NCBI RefSeq assembly: GCF_003058265.1
Contig: NZ_QBUK01000001.1
Location: forward strand, 372,001-436,000
Source of the DNA: Flagellimonas amoyensis
GTDB taxonomy: Bacteria > Bacteroidota > Bacteroidia > Flavobacteriales > Flavobacteriaceae
Direction of reading: 5' to 3'
Length of the DNA stretch: 64,000 nucleotides
In this document: in pieces, positions 9,083 through 18,499 of the stretch
How positions within the stretch are numbered: the first letter of the stretch is position 1
Layout of the letters: each line of letters starts with the position of its first letter
Notes under the pieces: model-generated
Told to the model about the DNA's origin: nothing
What the model saw: the letters and a program-made list of their open reading frames with translations, nothing else
Databases searched by the model: none
Made by a program: the position numbers and the translations under genes

Positions 9083-10168
9083 ATGACGGAGAACGATTTT
9101 CTGCCCAATACCTATCAGGAATTTCCCTTGTCGGGGAAAGTGACATGGAGGGCGCCCAGCAATATTGCCCTTGTGAAATATTGGGGGAAGAAACCGGTTC
9201 AGATACCGGCCAATCCGTCCATCAGTTTTACGTTGGATACCTGCGCCACGACCACTTCAGTGACTTTTATAAAGAAGAAGGGAAATGCGGATTTTTCCTT
9301 TGACCTGTTGTTCGAGGGGAAACCCAAAGAAGATTTCAAACCCAAGATTCTCACTTTTTTCGAGAGGATTGCACCTTACCTGCCTTTTCTGAAGGCGTAT
9401 CATTTCGATATAGACACCTCCAATTCCTTTCCACATAGCAGTGGCATTGCGTCATCTGCCAGTGGCATGGCTGCTCTCTCGCTTTGTTTGATGGACATTG
9501 AAAGACAGTTGGATCCGACAATGGACCGTGCGACCTTCAATAGAAAGGCATCCTATTTGGCCCGATTGGGTTCTGGAAGTGCCTGTAGGAGCATTGACGG
9601 AAGTTTGGTGGAATGGGGGATGCATGAAAATATACCCCAAAGTTCGGATCTGTACGGAACCGAGTACCCGTTTGCGGTAGATTCCGTTTTCAAGACCTAC
9701 CAAGATACCATTTTGCTGGTGCACAAAGGGGAAAAACAGGTGAGCAGCACTGTGGGCCACCAGCTGATGAAAGGTCATCCCTACGCAGAGAACCGATTTC
9801 AACAGGCGATACAAAACCTGGACAGCCTAAAACCTATTTTGGCCAGTGGCGATTTGGACGGATTCATCCAACTGGTGGAAAGCGAAGCACTCACCCTACA
9901 TGCCATGATGATGACCAGTATGCCCTATTTTATACTGATGAAGCCCGACACCTTGCAAATCATCAACAAAATCTGGAAATATCGGCAAGAGAGCAAGGTC
10001 CCGGTCTGTTTCACCTTGGATGCTGGGGCGAATGTGCACATGCTCTATCCGGAAAACGTCAAGGAAAATGTGCAGCGTTTCATTGATGATGAATTGGCCA
10101 TGCACTGCGAAAATGGACAGTATATACGTGACAGGGTCGGGAAAGGAGCGGTCAAAATAAACGACTAA
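9083..10168 (+). CDS. mvaD: diphosphomevalonate decarboxylase
   Basis: 361 residues. GHMP-kinase fold: APSNIALVKYWGK at residues 25-37 (substrate binding), SSGIASSASGMAAL near 116-129 (ATP loop), and GSGSACRSIDG near 155 (the loop with the catalytic region of this family). It converts mevalonate-5-diphosphate to isopentenyl diphosphate with ATP and CO2 release. The next genes are mevalonate-kinase-like and a prenyltransferase, so this block is part of the mevalonate isoprenoid route used by Flavobacteriia instead of the MEP route. Confidence 0.95.
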   Translation: MTENDFLPNTYQEFPLSGKVTWRAPSNIALVKYWGKKPVQIPANPSISFTLDTCATTTSVTFIKKKGNADFSFDLLFEGKPKEDFKPKILTFFERIAPYLPFLKAYHFDIDTSNSFPHSSGIASSASGMAALSLCLMDIERQLDPTMDRATFNRKASYLARLGSGSACRSIDGSLVEWGMHENIPQSSDLYGTEYPFAVDSVFKTYQDTILLVHKGEKQVSSTVGHQLMKGHPYAENRFQQAIQNLDSLKPILASGDLDGFIQLVESEALTLHAMMMTSMPYFILMKPDTLQIINKIWKYRQESKVPVCFTLDAGANVHMLYPENVKENVQRFIDDELAMHCENGQYIRDRVGKGAVKIND

Positions 10169-10173
10169 AAATG

Positions 10174-10193
10174 AACAGTTAAGCTGTTTTTTT
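10174..10193 (+). terminator. weak intrinsic terminator after mvaD
   Basis: AACAG, a five-base loop and CTGTT are followed by a run of T ending at 10193, directly after the mvaD stop. The stem is short but A- and T-tract flanks extend it. A separate promoter for the next gene downstream fits termination here. Confidence 0.4.
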
Positions 10194-10264
10194 ACGTTAT
10201 TTGCCCAAATTTTTGGACAAGGAACAAGATTTGATAGATCAAATAGTTTTGTTCACCGTAATTT

Positions 10265-10297
10265 TTTGAAAATTAAACAGTATAGTTTGTATCTTAG
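10265..10297 (+). promoter_or_regulatory. putative promoter of the mevalonate-kinase-like gene
   Basis: TTTG at 10265-10268 and TATCTTAG at 10290-10297 are separated by 21 bases, matching the Bacteroidota TTTG / TAnnTTTG arrangement. The box ends 9 bases before the ATG at 10307. Confidence 0.4.
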
Positions 10298-10306
10298 TAC
10301 CAGCAT

Positions 10307-11236
10307 ATGAAAGGTCCACTCTTCTATTCAAAGATTTTACTGTTCGGGGAATATGGCATCATCAAAGATTCCAAAGGTCTTTCCATTCCCTATAATTTTT
10401 TCAAAGGTGCCCTGAAAAGGGACAAGAACCCTTCGGAAATGGCACGCAAGTCCAACGAAAGCCTAAAGGCTTTTGCGGGCTACCTGAAAAATCTGGACAA
10501 AGAACTCGTTTCCTTTGATATGGAGGCCCTGGAAAACGACATTGCCCATGGCATGTACTTTGACAGTTCCATCCCCCAAGGATATGGTATTGGTAGTAGT
10601 GGGGCCTTGGTCGCCGCCATTTACGATCGGTATGCCATGGACAAGATCACGGTACTAGAAAACCTGACCCGGGACAAACTCTTGCAACTCAAGAAGATCT
10701 TTGGGAAAATGGAGTCCTTTTTCCATGGTAAGTCATCGGGACTGGACCCTTTGAACAGCTATCTCAGCCTGCCCATTTTGATCAATTCCCAGGACAATAT
10801 TGAATCCACCAGCATTCCTTCCCAAAACACCAATGGCAAGGGCGCTGTGTTTTTGTTGGACAGCGGAATGACGGGCGAGACGGCTCCCATGGTCCAGATT
10901 TTCATGGAGAAAATGAAACAGGAAGGTTTCAGGAACATGGTCAAGAACCAGTTCATCAAGCATACCGATGCCTGTGTGGAGGATTTCCTGAACGGCAACG
11001 TGAAGTCCCTGTTTGGCAATCTGAAGCAACTTTCGCATGTGGTCTTCGATCACTTCAAACCCATGATCCCGGCCAAGTTCCACCAACTCTGGCAACAGGG
11101 CATCGAGACGAATGATTACTACCTGAAACTCTGCGGATCTGGAGGCGGTGGCTATATCCTGGGCTTCACCGAAGATCTGGAAAAGGCCAAAAAAGCACTC
11201 AAGGACTACAATCTGGAGGTAGTGTACAACTTCTAA
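10307..11236 (+). CDS. GHMP kinase, mevalonate-kinase-like
   Basis: 309 residues. It opens with SKILLFGEYGIIKDSKG, the N-terminal mevalonate-kinase strand, and has the ATP loop PQGYGIGSSGALVAAIY near residues 89-105, SGLDPL near 144, and the C-terminal motif LCGSGGGGYILGF. It would phosphorylate mevalonate. Placement between mvaD and a UbiA prenyltransferase supports this. It starts after its own promoter-like sequence and is followed 10 bases later by the prenyltransferase gene. Confidence 0.88.
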   Translation: MKGPLFYSKILLFGEYGIIKDSKGLSIPYNFFKGALKRDKNPSEMARKSNESLKAFAGYLKNLDKELVSFDMEALENDIAHGMYFDSSIPQGYGIGSSGALVAAIYDRYAMDKITVLENLTRDKLLQLKKIFGKMESFFHGKSSGLDPLNSYLSLPILINSQDNIESTSIPSQNTNGKGAVFLLDSGMTGETAPMVQIFMEKMKQEGFRNMVKNQFIKHTDACVEDFLNGNVKSLFGNLKQLSHVVFDHFKPMIPAKFHQLWQQGIETNDYYLKLCGSGGGGYILGFTEDLEKAKKALKDYNLEVVYNF

Positions 11237-11246
11237 AAGCAAACCC

Positions 11247-12152
11247 ATGCTTAATAGAAAAAACAAACTCTTGCTTTTTAAGCTATTGAGTCTGTTTTCC
11301 GTGGTGAGGGGCTATAACATTTTGATGATCACCTTGGCGCAGTACTTGGCGTCCATCTATATCCTGTCGCCGGACATCCCCCTTCGGGAAGTGGTGTTTG
11401 ACCTAAACCTCTTTCTAATTGTCACCGCATCGGCCCTTACCATTGCCAGTGGATACATCATCAACAATTTCTATGATGCGGAAAAGGATTTGATCAACAA
11501 ACCCACAAAGAGTATGTTGGACCGTTTGGTGAGCCAGCGTTTTAAGCTGACGACCTACTTCATCCTCAATTTTTTGGCAGTGTTCGTGGCCAGTTATATC
11601 TCCTTTAAGGCGGTGCTGTTCTTTTCGGCCTATATTTTTGGCATTTGGTTCTATTCGCACAAGCTCAAACGGATTCCTTTCGTGGGCAACCTGGTCTCGT
11701 CCACCTTGGCCATTGCCCCATTTTTTGTGGTGTTCGTGTACTACCAAAATTTTAAGACAGTGATCTTTGTGCATGCCATGTTCCTATTTTTGCTGATTTT
11801 GGCCCGTGAGATGATCAAAGATCTGGAGAACATGGCGGGCGATATGGCCCAAAACTACCGGACCATTCCCATTATCTACGGTCCCAAAGTGTCCAAATCC
11901 ATCATCACTTTCTTGATTGTACTGACCCTTGTACCGGCCCTATTGCTCATCAAAACGTTCGATGTGGGGTACATGTATCTCTACTTTATGGCCTGTATTG
12001 CCCTGTTGGTGCTATTCTTGGTGCTCTTGTGGATATCAGGGAGCAAAATACATTATGTGTGGCTGCACAATATATTGAAATTCATTATCGTGGCAGGGGT
12101 TTTCAGTATCCTTCTGATCGATTTGGATTTGGTATTGAACCGTATTCTGTAA
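11247..12152 (+). CDS. UbiA-family prenyltransferase
   Basis: 301 residues, about nine membrane helices. First Asp-rich motif NNFYDAEKDLINKPTK (residues 72-87), second motif REMIKDLENMAGDMA near 187-201; both bind prenyl diphosphate through Mg. Related flavobacterial genes are often labelled geranylgeranylglycerol-phosphate geranylgeranyltransferase, but the acceptor cannot be fixed from sequence. The gene follows the mevalonate-kinase gene by 10 bases and so uses the isoprenoid product of the same block. Confidence 0.85.
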   Translation: MLNRKNKLLLFKLLSLFSVVRGYNILMITLAQYLASIYILSPDIPLREVVFDLNLFLIVTASALTIASGYIINNFYDAEKDLINKPTKSMLDRLVSQRFKLTTYFILNFLAVFVASYISFKAVLFFSAYIFGIWFYSHKLKRIPFVGNLVSSTLAIAPFFVVFVYYQNFKTVIFVHAMFLFLLILAREMIKDLENMAGDMAQNYRTIPIIYGPKVSKSIITFLIVLTLVPALLLIKTFDVGYMYLYFMACIALLVLFLVLLWISGSKIHYVWLHNILKFIIVAGVFSILLIDLDLVLNRIL

Positions 12153-12214
12153 TTCTTTGGTACAGTGGTTTTTTGGAACTGAAAAAGACTACATTTGCAA
12201 AAAATTGATGACTG

Positions 12215-13063
12215 ATGGCGAAATCAGACAATAACCGAAGCAATAGGCCTTCCGGTAACCGAAGGGACCAAGGAGAAGGTCAACGAAAACCCTTTTCCAA
12301 GAAACCTATCAACAAACAAAAACCTGTCACACCCCAGAAAAAATCCAATCCCGATGAAATTCGATTGAACAGGTTCATCGCCAATGCTGGCATCTGTTCC
12401 CGAAGGGAAGCCGATACGTTTATTGCAGCAGGAAATGTTACGGTAAACGGAAAGCCCGTTACCGAAATGGGCTACAAGGTAAAACGCTCCGATGATGTCC
12501 GTTTTGATGGCAAGCGCCTTAATCCGGAAAAGAAAGAATATATCCTTTTGAACAAACCCAAGAACTTTATCACCACCACCAGTGATGAAAAGGGAAGACG
12601 AACCGTAATGGAATTGATTTCCAGTGCCACAAAGGCGCGATTGCTGCCCGTTGGCCGATTGGACCGTAACACAACAGGGCTTTTGCTCTTTACCAATGAT
12701 GGTGACCTGACCAAAAAACTGACCCATCCCAAACACGGTGTCCGAAAGATCTATCACGTGCATTTGGACCAGGGCTTGAGCTTGGCGGATCTGCACAAGA
12801 TCGAGGCAGGTCTGGAACTGGAGGATGGTCCCATAGAGGTGGACAGCATCAGTTTTATCCAAGGCTCACCCAAAAAGGAAATCGGGGTGGAAATCCACAG
12901 CGGACGAAACCGAATTGTACGTCGGATTTTTGAGCATTTGGGATACGAGGTCGTGAAACTGGACCGTGTCATTTATGCTGGACTCACCAAAAAAGACTTA
13001 CCAAGGGGCCACTGGCGACACCTTACCGAACAGGAGGTCATCAATCTGAAAATGATCAAATAA
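12215..13063 (+). CDS. 23S rRNA pseudouridine synthase, RluB/RsuA family
   Basis: 282 residues. A basic, Gln/Lys-rich disordered tail fills residues 1-48, followed by an S4 RNA-binding domain (IRLNRFIANAGICSRREAD onward, about 49-100) and the catalytic domain with VGRLDRNTTGLLL near 148, whose Asp is the nucleophile. GRNRIVRRIFEHLGYEV near 230 is the C-terminal signature. It should isomerise a specific uridine in 23S rRNA. The long charged N-terminus is common in Bacteroidota members. Confidence 0.93.
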   Translation: MAKSDNNRSNRPSGNRRDQGEGQRKPFSKKPINKQKPVTPQKKSNPDEIRLNRFIANAGICSRREADTFIAAGNVTVNGKPVTEMGYKVKRSDDVRFDGKRLNPEKKEYILLNKPKNFITTTSDEKGRRTVMELISSATKARLLPVGRLDRNTTGLLLFTNDGDLTKKLTHPKHGVRKIYHVHLDQGLSLADLHKIEAGLELEDGPIEVDSISFIQGSPKKEIGVEIHSGRNRIVRRIFEHLGYEVVKLDRVIYAGLTKKDLPRGHWRHLTEQEVINLKMIK

Positions 13064-13067
13064 AGGG

Positions 13068-13511
13068 TTGAAGGGTTTAGGATACCATATCAGATTTTGG
13101 ATGTTGTCCTTGGTATTTTTTGCCTTGGCATTCTATTTTTATGTTTTTTCGGACCAAAGCCTGATAGATGTCAACGTCCATGACACCTATTATGTGGTGG
13201 CCTACTTCGATTTCTTCCTGCTGTTTGGTATTTGGTTTGCCCTTTGCGGTCTAGGCTATTGGATAGTCTCAAAAAAAGGCGTCAAGCTCTACAAATGGCC
13301 CCATTGGGCGCATGTAATCCTCAGCATTTTGCCTTTTGTCCTTTTGCCCGTCCTCGTATATTACCAAGGAACCCATGGGCCCGAACAGATGAATCGATTA
13401 CCGGTGGCGCAAGGATTCTTTATTTTGAGCTTAGGAGGATTTGTATTAGGGCAAGTGGCTTATTTTTTGAACATTTTGATTGCTACCCTATCCCTAAAGA
13501 GAGAAGTGTAA
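13068..13511 (+). CDS. small membrane protein with a cytochrome-oxidase-like segment
   Basis: 147 residues from a TTG start four bases after the previous stop; an in-frame ATG at 13101 would give 136 residues and is a fair alternative. About four membrane helices. Residues near 38-50 read HDTYYVVAYFDFF, which closely resembles the helix-X block of haem-copper oxidase subunit I (HDTYYVVAHFHYV), but the two haem-ligand His are Tyr and Asp here. The rest is too short for an oxidase. Function unknown; a remnant or structural mimic of subunit I is possible. Confidence 0.7.
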   Translation: MKGLGYHIRFWMLSLVFFALAFYFYVFSDQSLIDVNVHDTYYVVAYFDFFLLFGIWFALCGLGYWIVSKKGVKLYKWPHWAHVILSILPFVLLPVLVYYQGTHGPEQMNRLPVAQGFFILSLGGFVLGQVAYFLNILIATLSLKREV

Positions 13512-13576
13512 AAGCTATCAATTTAAAAGGGAAATACTTGCTCACCTTGAGTCTTCAATTGGCGAATATTTGTGTA

Positions 13577-15766
13577 TTATCGGTTGAACCAATACGTAAA
13601 CTTGAGCGTCAACGACCATAGGTTCCCTTCAAGAGGGGAGAGCTGCTCATTGTTGTTGAACACCAAAAAAAGGTCGGAAGCAGGAGCGTAGCGCCATTGC
13701 AATCGCGAGTTGATGCCAAAATAGTTGTTCTGCTCATTGTACTGCAGTAGTGTGGACCAGAACAATTTGTTGGTAAAGGTGATGTCCGCCTCCGTACCCA
13801 CCAACCAAAAATCCGTAGTGTACCATGGGGCTGGCAAATCTAAATTGTTATAACTCAATACAGCACCCAAACTCACATAAGGCTGAAATCGATACCCCAG
13901 TTCAGCGTTCAAATTGGTACGGTACCCGTTGGCGAAATACCGGCCCAATCGAGTAGTTAGATTATAGGTGAACAAACTTTTGGGTCGCGAATTGTAGGAC
14001 AAGTATACACCGTTCCAGTGGTGGCGGGTACCCGCGGCCAGTTGCTCTTGGCCTGTGTTGGTAGGGTCAAAAGGAGCAAGCAACCGTACATATTCGTTAA
14101 AAACATCAACACTCAGTGAACTGCGGTCCATAAAATCGACACCATAGCCTACAATGGACACATAATCCGTAGCGTTCATGTTTGGGTTGAAATAATAATA
14201 ACCGGTGTACTGCGGGCCGTGGCTCACTACTTTTTCACTAGCAGGCAGGAATTGGTATCCTACCGAACCCTCAAATTTGAGATAGTTGTTCCGGGGCACA
14301 AAACCCACCTCCGAGGTATAGTCTTCAGAAATATATTCCTGTTGCACCCGCCAGTTCCAGTTTCGACTGCTATAGGCCAAATGGGCACCTTGGGCAATAC
14401 CGTTATAAGAATCATTGGGGCCAAACGATTTCAGCATGAAAAGCTTTCCGTTATAGGTATTGTCGCCAGAGGCAAGGTTGTACTCCAAACCTAAGTTCCG
14501 GTTGAATTTGGTATACTGTGTGCGTAAGCTATCGGAGAGGGCATTGTAATCCAGTGATTCTTTGTTCACGAACATCAACCCGATATTGGAACGGGAGAAC
14601 ACCTTTTGTTGCAGGGAGAGTACGGCAAAATTATGACTGGGGAGCCCTGTTTCTTCCAGTTTATCCGTTTGCATGTTCAGAACACCCATACGTAGATTGC
14701 GGTTCAGGTTTCCGCTGACCCTAGCTCCTGCAATAATGGGCACACCCAGTCCGATCCTGCGGGAGAAAAACGGTCGGATTTCATCATAGCCAAAACTGGC
14801 AAAGAGGTCCGCATTTTCAAGGAAAAACTGCCGTCTTTCTGGGAAAAAAAGTTCAAAACGGGTCAAGTTGGCCACTTGTCGGTCAGCTTCAACTTGCGAA
14901 AAATCCGGATTGATGGTCAGGTCGAGGTTCAAGGAAGAAGTCAATCCCAATTTGATATCGCCCCCAACCTTAAACTCGTCATCGAACGACAGATTTTCGA
15001 TACTCGAATTGCCCACTGTTCCCAATACATAGGGAATAATGGAATAGTTGAGGCCCTGTTTTGGAGGTGGTTTGTCCCAGACCATGGTGCCGGTATAGGC
15101 CAGCGAAGCTGTTGGGAACTGTCGGGGTATGGGCGTCCAACTCGATTTTTCGTTGGTACTTAGGTCCAATCGAGAAAAATTGACACCCCATTCCCGGACG
15201 TCTTTTTCGTATCGGATGGATTTAAAGGGAATGGCCATTTCCACCACCCATTTGTCTTCATAGTTCTGCACTTCCGATACCCATTTGCTGTCCCAGTTCA
15301 GGTCAACACTGCCACCATTGAACATGGTCCCGTCCCATTGTGCACCATAGGCGTTGGCCCCAAAACTGAACCCAGTGGTCTGGTTATTGAACGGGTCCAT
15401 GAACAACAAAAAATTATCGTTTCCCCCAAAGGAGAAGTCCCTACGGAGCGATTCCACCACATAGGTATTTCCAGGTGTTTTAAAAAATGTGGCCAATAGA
15501 TAGAGTTGCCTGTCGTCATAGGCCATTTTTACCTCTGAAGGCTGGGTGGCCTTACGGTCGTCCATCGGTAATACCATAAAAAAGTCTTGGGCGGCCTCTG
15601 CCTTTTGCCAAGTAGCTTCGTTGCCGATACCATCAATGGTGAAAGTTTCGTCAGTTTGGTACAGATGGATTTTGAATTCGGCATTTTTCTTTTGCGCAAG
15701 GACGAACGTACAAAAAAGCATAGCAAATGCTATGGAAACGGAAGTGGTCAGGTGGAGGTTGTTCAT
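13577..15766 (-). CDS. DUF5916 outer-membrane protein with CBM9-like N-terminal domain
   Basis: 729 residues from the ATG at 15766; an in-frame ATG further upstream would add 19 residues without signal character. The signal peptide ends FVLAQ. Residues about 30-230 resemble a family-9 carbohydrate-binding-like sandwich (FTIDGIGNEATWQKA, then KMAYDDRQLYL). The remainder is rich in alternating aromatic strands, typical of an outer-membrane barrel, and the protein ends FTYWFNR. FFPERRQFFLENADLF near residue 325 is a DUF5916 hallmark. Substrate unknown. Followed upstream by the M1 peptidase gene on the same strand with a gap of 125 bases. Confidence 0.85.
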   Translation of the reverse strand: MNNLHLTTSVSIAFAMLFCTFVLAQKKNAEFKIHLYQTDETFTIDGIGNEATWQKAEAAQDFFMVLPMDDRKATQPSEVKMAYDDRQLYLLATFFKTPGNTYVVESLRRDFSFGGNDNFLLFMDPFNNQTTGFSFGANAYGAQWDGTMFNGGSVDLNWDSKWVSEVQNYEDKWVVEMAIPFKSIRYEKDVREWGVNFSRLDLSTNEKSSWTPIPRQFPTASLAYTGTMVWDKPPPKQGLNYSIIPYVLGTVGNSSIENLSFDDEFKVGGDIKLGLTSSLNLDLTINPDFSQVEADRQVANLTRFELFFPERRQFFLENADLFASFGYDEIRPFFSRRIGLGVPIIAGARVSGNLNRNLRMGVLNMQTDKLEETGLPSHNFAVLSLQQKVFSRSNIGLMFVNKESLDYNALSDSLRTQYTKFNRNLGLEYNLASGDNTYNGKLFMLKSFGPNDSYNGIAQGAHLAYSSRNWNWRVQQEYISEDYTSEVGFVPRNNYLKFEGSVGYQFLPASEKVVSHGPQYTGYYYFNPNMNATDYVSIVGYGVDFMDRSSLSVDVFNEYVRLLAPFDPTNTGQEQLAAGTRHHWNGVYLSYNSRPKSLFTYNLTTRLGRYFANGYRTNLNAELGYRFQPYVSLGAVLSYNNLDLPAPWYTTDFWLVGTEADITFTNKLFWSTLLQYNEQNNYFGINSRLQWRYAPASDLFLVFNNNEQLSPLEGNLWSLTLKFTYWFNR

Positions 15767-15891
15767 GGTTTGTTCAGTGCCGTAAATGTAATAATTTACT
15801 TTGTTTTTTAACAATGAACCCAATTTTCCTCAATCTAATTATCAAATAGATATTTTTAGAAGGACCAAAGAAGGTTCCGGAATGACCAAGG

Positions 15892-17487
15892 CTATAATTT
15901 CCCCATCTCCTCGAACAAGGTCCATTGATTGGGGTCCAATACCACGGAATCGGGGCGGTCCTTGGCCTTGATCTCAAAACTTTTGGAACGTTCGTCCAGT
16001 TGTATGGTTTCAATGATGGTTTGCCCATCCTTTACCACACCAACTTCCAAAGGAAATTGGAACACATGGTGCTCCTGCATTTGCTCTAAATGGAGAATGA
16101 CCTTCCCTTTTTTGTATTCCCAGTTCCATTTGAGTTGGGGGTGACCTTTGGTGAACAGCCATTGCTGGAAAAAAGCTTCCAGATTTTGCCCCGATACCTC
16201 TTCCATCACATGGCGGAAATCGTCGGTGAGGGCATTGCTGTTTTGGTAGGTGGCATAATACTTTCGGATGCCTTTCCAAAAAGTATCTTCACTTAACTTA
16301 TGGCGGAGCATGTTCAGTACCCAACCCCCTTTTTGGTAGGTGTTGGTACTCAGTACCTTCATCGGGTCTTGGATGGTAAGGTCCACGATCGGGGATGGAT
16401 TTTTGAGGTAATACTCAAAGATTTCTTTTTTGTCAATGGCCAATTCCTCTTTTCTTCGCTCATCGCCATATACGCTTTCCAGATAAAGAATACAGAAATA
16501 GGTGGCAAATCCTTCGCTGAGCCAAACATGGTTCCAGCTTTTCTCTGTGGCCGAATTGCCGAACCATTGGTGGGCGATTTCATGGGCGATCAAGGGCTCC
16601 ACGGTCTTGTTCCCGGTCACGGAATTTTCAAAATAGGCGATGGTGCCCGCATTTTCCAGTCCGCCCCATTGCGTTTTGGCCTGCATGTTGGCCAATTTGG
16701 CATACGAATAGGGCCCAATGTGGTTGATAAAGTAGTCCAGCACGTTTGTCGCGACCGAATAATCGCCAAAACCTTCCAAACGGTTCTGTGGATACACCCA
16801 AGCGGAGACCTCGATATCATGGACCTCACCAAGAAACCTAGACGCAAATTCGGTTACCCCGATGGTCATCACCTTGGTGGCCACAGGGGCCGGTTCTTGG
16901 TATGTGGTGAGCTTGTAACCGTTTTCCAGATGGCTCTCTTCCTGTTTTTTGCCGGTCGCCACTACATCGTAATGGTCGGGAGCGGTTATCCGGAACTCCA
17001 CACTGGCCTTGTCGTACGGATGGTCCACGGACGGAAGCCAGTGCCGCGCCAAATTGGGCCAGTTGTCCCCAAAAAAGGAACGATTTCCAAATTTGGTACT
17101 CGAAATGACCAGGCCACGCTCGGGAACACCGTGGTATTTTACGGTATATGTTAAGGTTTTACCAGCGGGTGCAGATGAAACAATATTGATCTTGTCATTG
17201 GTGTATGAATAATTGGCAAGTGCTTTTCCTTCCAAAACCTCGGTGACTTCCATGCCAAATTCCCCCGATTTTTGAATAAGGTCCAAGGCAAATGGAACTG
17301 CTCCGGATTTGAAGGAAACCGTGATCTCGGCTTCACCTTTTATTTCGTTGTTTTCATCGTTTAGACTAAGTCCGAAAACATAGTTTTGGATATCTACCTG
17401 TTCATTTTTTGGATACAGATCTTGGGCATTTCCCAAGAGAGAAACCAAGGCAAATGCCAGAAGGGAGGTCAAAATTCTTTGTTGCAT
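15892..17487 (-). CDS. secreted M1-family metallopeptidase
   Basis: 531 residues with signal peptide ending LLGNAQ. The zinc site is HEIAHQWFG with the third ligand in WLSEGFATYF 18 residues later; the aminopeptidase recognition loop GGLENAGTIAYF (GxMEN-like) precedes it. Shorter than classical 850-residue aminopeptidase N; it lacks the large C-terminal helical domain, as many Bacteroidota M1 proteins do. It should trim peptides in the periplasm or outside. A decayed copy of its 5' end lies about 1.1 kb upstream, beyond the methyltransferase gene. Confidence 0.92.
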   Translation of the reverse strand: MQQRILTSLLAFALVSLLGNAQDLYPKNEQVDIQNYVFGLSLNDENNEIKGEAEITVSFKSGAVPFALDLIQKSGEFGMEVTEVLEGKALANYSYTNDKINIVSSAPAGKTLTYTVKYHGVPERGLVISSTKFGNRSFFGDNWPNLARHWLPSVDHPYDKASVEFRITAPDHYDVVATGKKQEESHLENGYKLTTYQEPAPVATKVMTIGVTEFASRFLGEVHDIEVSAWVYPQNRLEGFGDYSVATNVLDYFINHIGPYSYAKLANMQAKTQWGGLENAGTIAYFENSVTGNKTVEPLIAHEIAHQWFGNSATEKSWNHVWLSEGFATYFCILYLESVYGDERRKEELAIDKKEIFEYYLKNPSPIVDLTIQDPMKVLSTNTYQKGGWVLNMLRHKLSEDTFWKGIRKYYATYQNSNALTDDFRHVMEEVSGQNLEAFFQQWLFTKGHPQLKWNWEYKKGKVILHLEQMQEHHVFQFPLEVGVVKDGQTIIETIQLDERSKSFEIKAKDRPDSVVLDPNQWTLFEEMGKL

Positions 17488-17511
17488 AACGAAACCACAT
17501 GAGTTGATGGT

Positions 17512-17519
17512 TCAAGATA
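17512..17519 (-). promoter_or_regulatory. putative -7 box of the M1 peptidase gene
   Basis: On the minus strand this reads TATCTTGA, 25 bases upstream of the ATG, with TTG about 19 bases further up. The same octamer is kept in the duplicated fragment at 18609-18616. Confidence 0.35.
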
Positions 17520-17588
17520 CAATTTTGGGCAAGAGCTGTGGTGATTTTTTGTGGGGTTTACGTATTTCTTCCGTACGCATTATTCCCC

Positions 17589-18353
17589 CTAAACAGTTTT
17601 TTTACAAAGGTAGATCAGCTCTGTGGTGTCAAACCCATATTTAAACTGGTCTTCTTCCGAGAACGAATCCACAAAAGGATCCTCCATAACCTCAAAACCA
17701 GCCTTTTTCAATCGATCTTTATAATCTTTACCATACCATCTTACATGGTCACGTCTTCCAAATGCCTTTAAACTTGCTTTGGGAGAGGTTATGGAAAAAT
17801 CTTCATAAGTTGTGTCAAGACTGTAATCAATGGGAACTTGGAATATGCCCATACCATTTGGTTTCATTACCCGGTACAGTTCCGACATGGCCAGAGCGTC
17901 ATCCGGAATATGCTCCAACACATGGTTGCACAGAATAAAATCAAAATGGTCGTTAGGGAAAGGAATGTTGGTGATATCGGCCTTCCTGACTTTGGTTTTA
18001 CCGTTGTAGTCGTATATGTTTGGATGTAGATCACATGGGAAGTAATCTATCTCGGGCATTTCTGAAAAAATACCATAAAAAACTTTTTCAGGAGCAAAGT
18101 GTAGCAAACGCATTGGTTTGTTGATCAGTTTTCTATCTTGAATATACTCCCAAACCAATCGGTGCCTTTCCAATGAACCGCAATTATGGCATTTTGCATT
18201 CTTCCTTTTCTTTTTGCCAAAGGGGCCAAATTCCCTGTACTCGGAATTGCAAATGGTGCAGTGGACAATGTTTCCTTTAAATATTCTTTCCTTTCTTTTT
18301 TTCCGGTATTCCCTATGTTTTTGTTTAATATAAGATTTAAGTAGGTTACTCAT
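17589..18353 (-). CDS. class I SAM-dependent methyltransferase with N-terminal zinc ribbon
   Basis: 254 residues. Residues about 30-60 hold two CxxC pairs (CTICNSEY and CHNCGSLERH), a probable zinc ribbon. The methyltransferase_11-type core follows: ADITNIPFPNDHFDFILCNHVLEHIPDD near residues 125-150, then ELYRVMKPNGMGIFQVP. It would transfer methyl from S-adenosylmethionine to an unknown acceptor. It stands alone between the M1 peptidase gene and that gene's decayed copy, so it may have inserted into a duplicated region. A 21-nt phased repeat lies upstream at 18424-18452. Confidence 0.85.
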   Translation of the reverse strand: MSNLLKSYIKQKHREYRKKRKERIFKGNIVHCTICNSEYREFGPFGKKKRKNAKCHNCGSLERHRLVWEYIQDRKLINKPMRLLHFAPEKVFYGIFSEMPEIDYFPCDLHPNIYDYNGKTKVRKADITNIPFPNDHFDFILCNHVLEHIPDDALAMSELYRVMKPNGMGIFQVPIDYSLDTTYEDFSITSPKASLKAFGRRDHVRWYGKDYKDRLKKAGFEVMEDPFVDSFSEEDQFKYGFDTTELIYLCKKTV

Positions 18354-18385
18354 AATTTTTCAATGCATTGGTAAGATTTGAAAAA

Positions 18386-18452
18386 CAAAGATGTGTTAAA
18401 CCGACCAATGCGGATGCCGCCAATTGATGGATACCCCTTTTGAGTTTATGGA
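18386..18452 (-). promoter_or_regulatory. candidate promoter and 21-nt phased operator of the methyltransferase
   Basis: Half-sites TTGATGGA (18424-18431) and TTTATGGA (18445-18452) are 21 bases apart. On the minus strand a -7-like box CATCTTTG lies at 18386-18393, 30 bases from the nearer half-site. The same arrangement occurs at 19650-19733 and 61118-61184. Confidence 0.5.
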
Positions 18453-18499
18453 TGAGGCTTTTGGGGAGCTTTTCGTCAAATTCAAGGGAACGATTTACA

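Noticed and set aside
16300..17154. 284-codon plus-strand frame opposite the M1 peptidase
   Set aside because: The minus strand has the HEIAHQWFG zinc site; the plus frame has no features.
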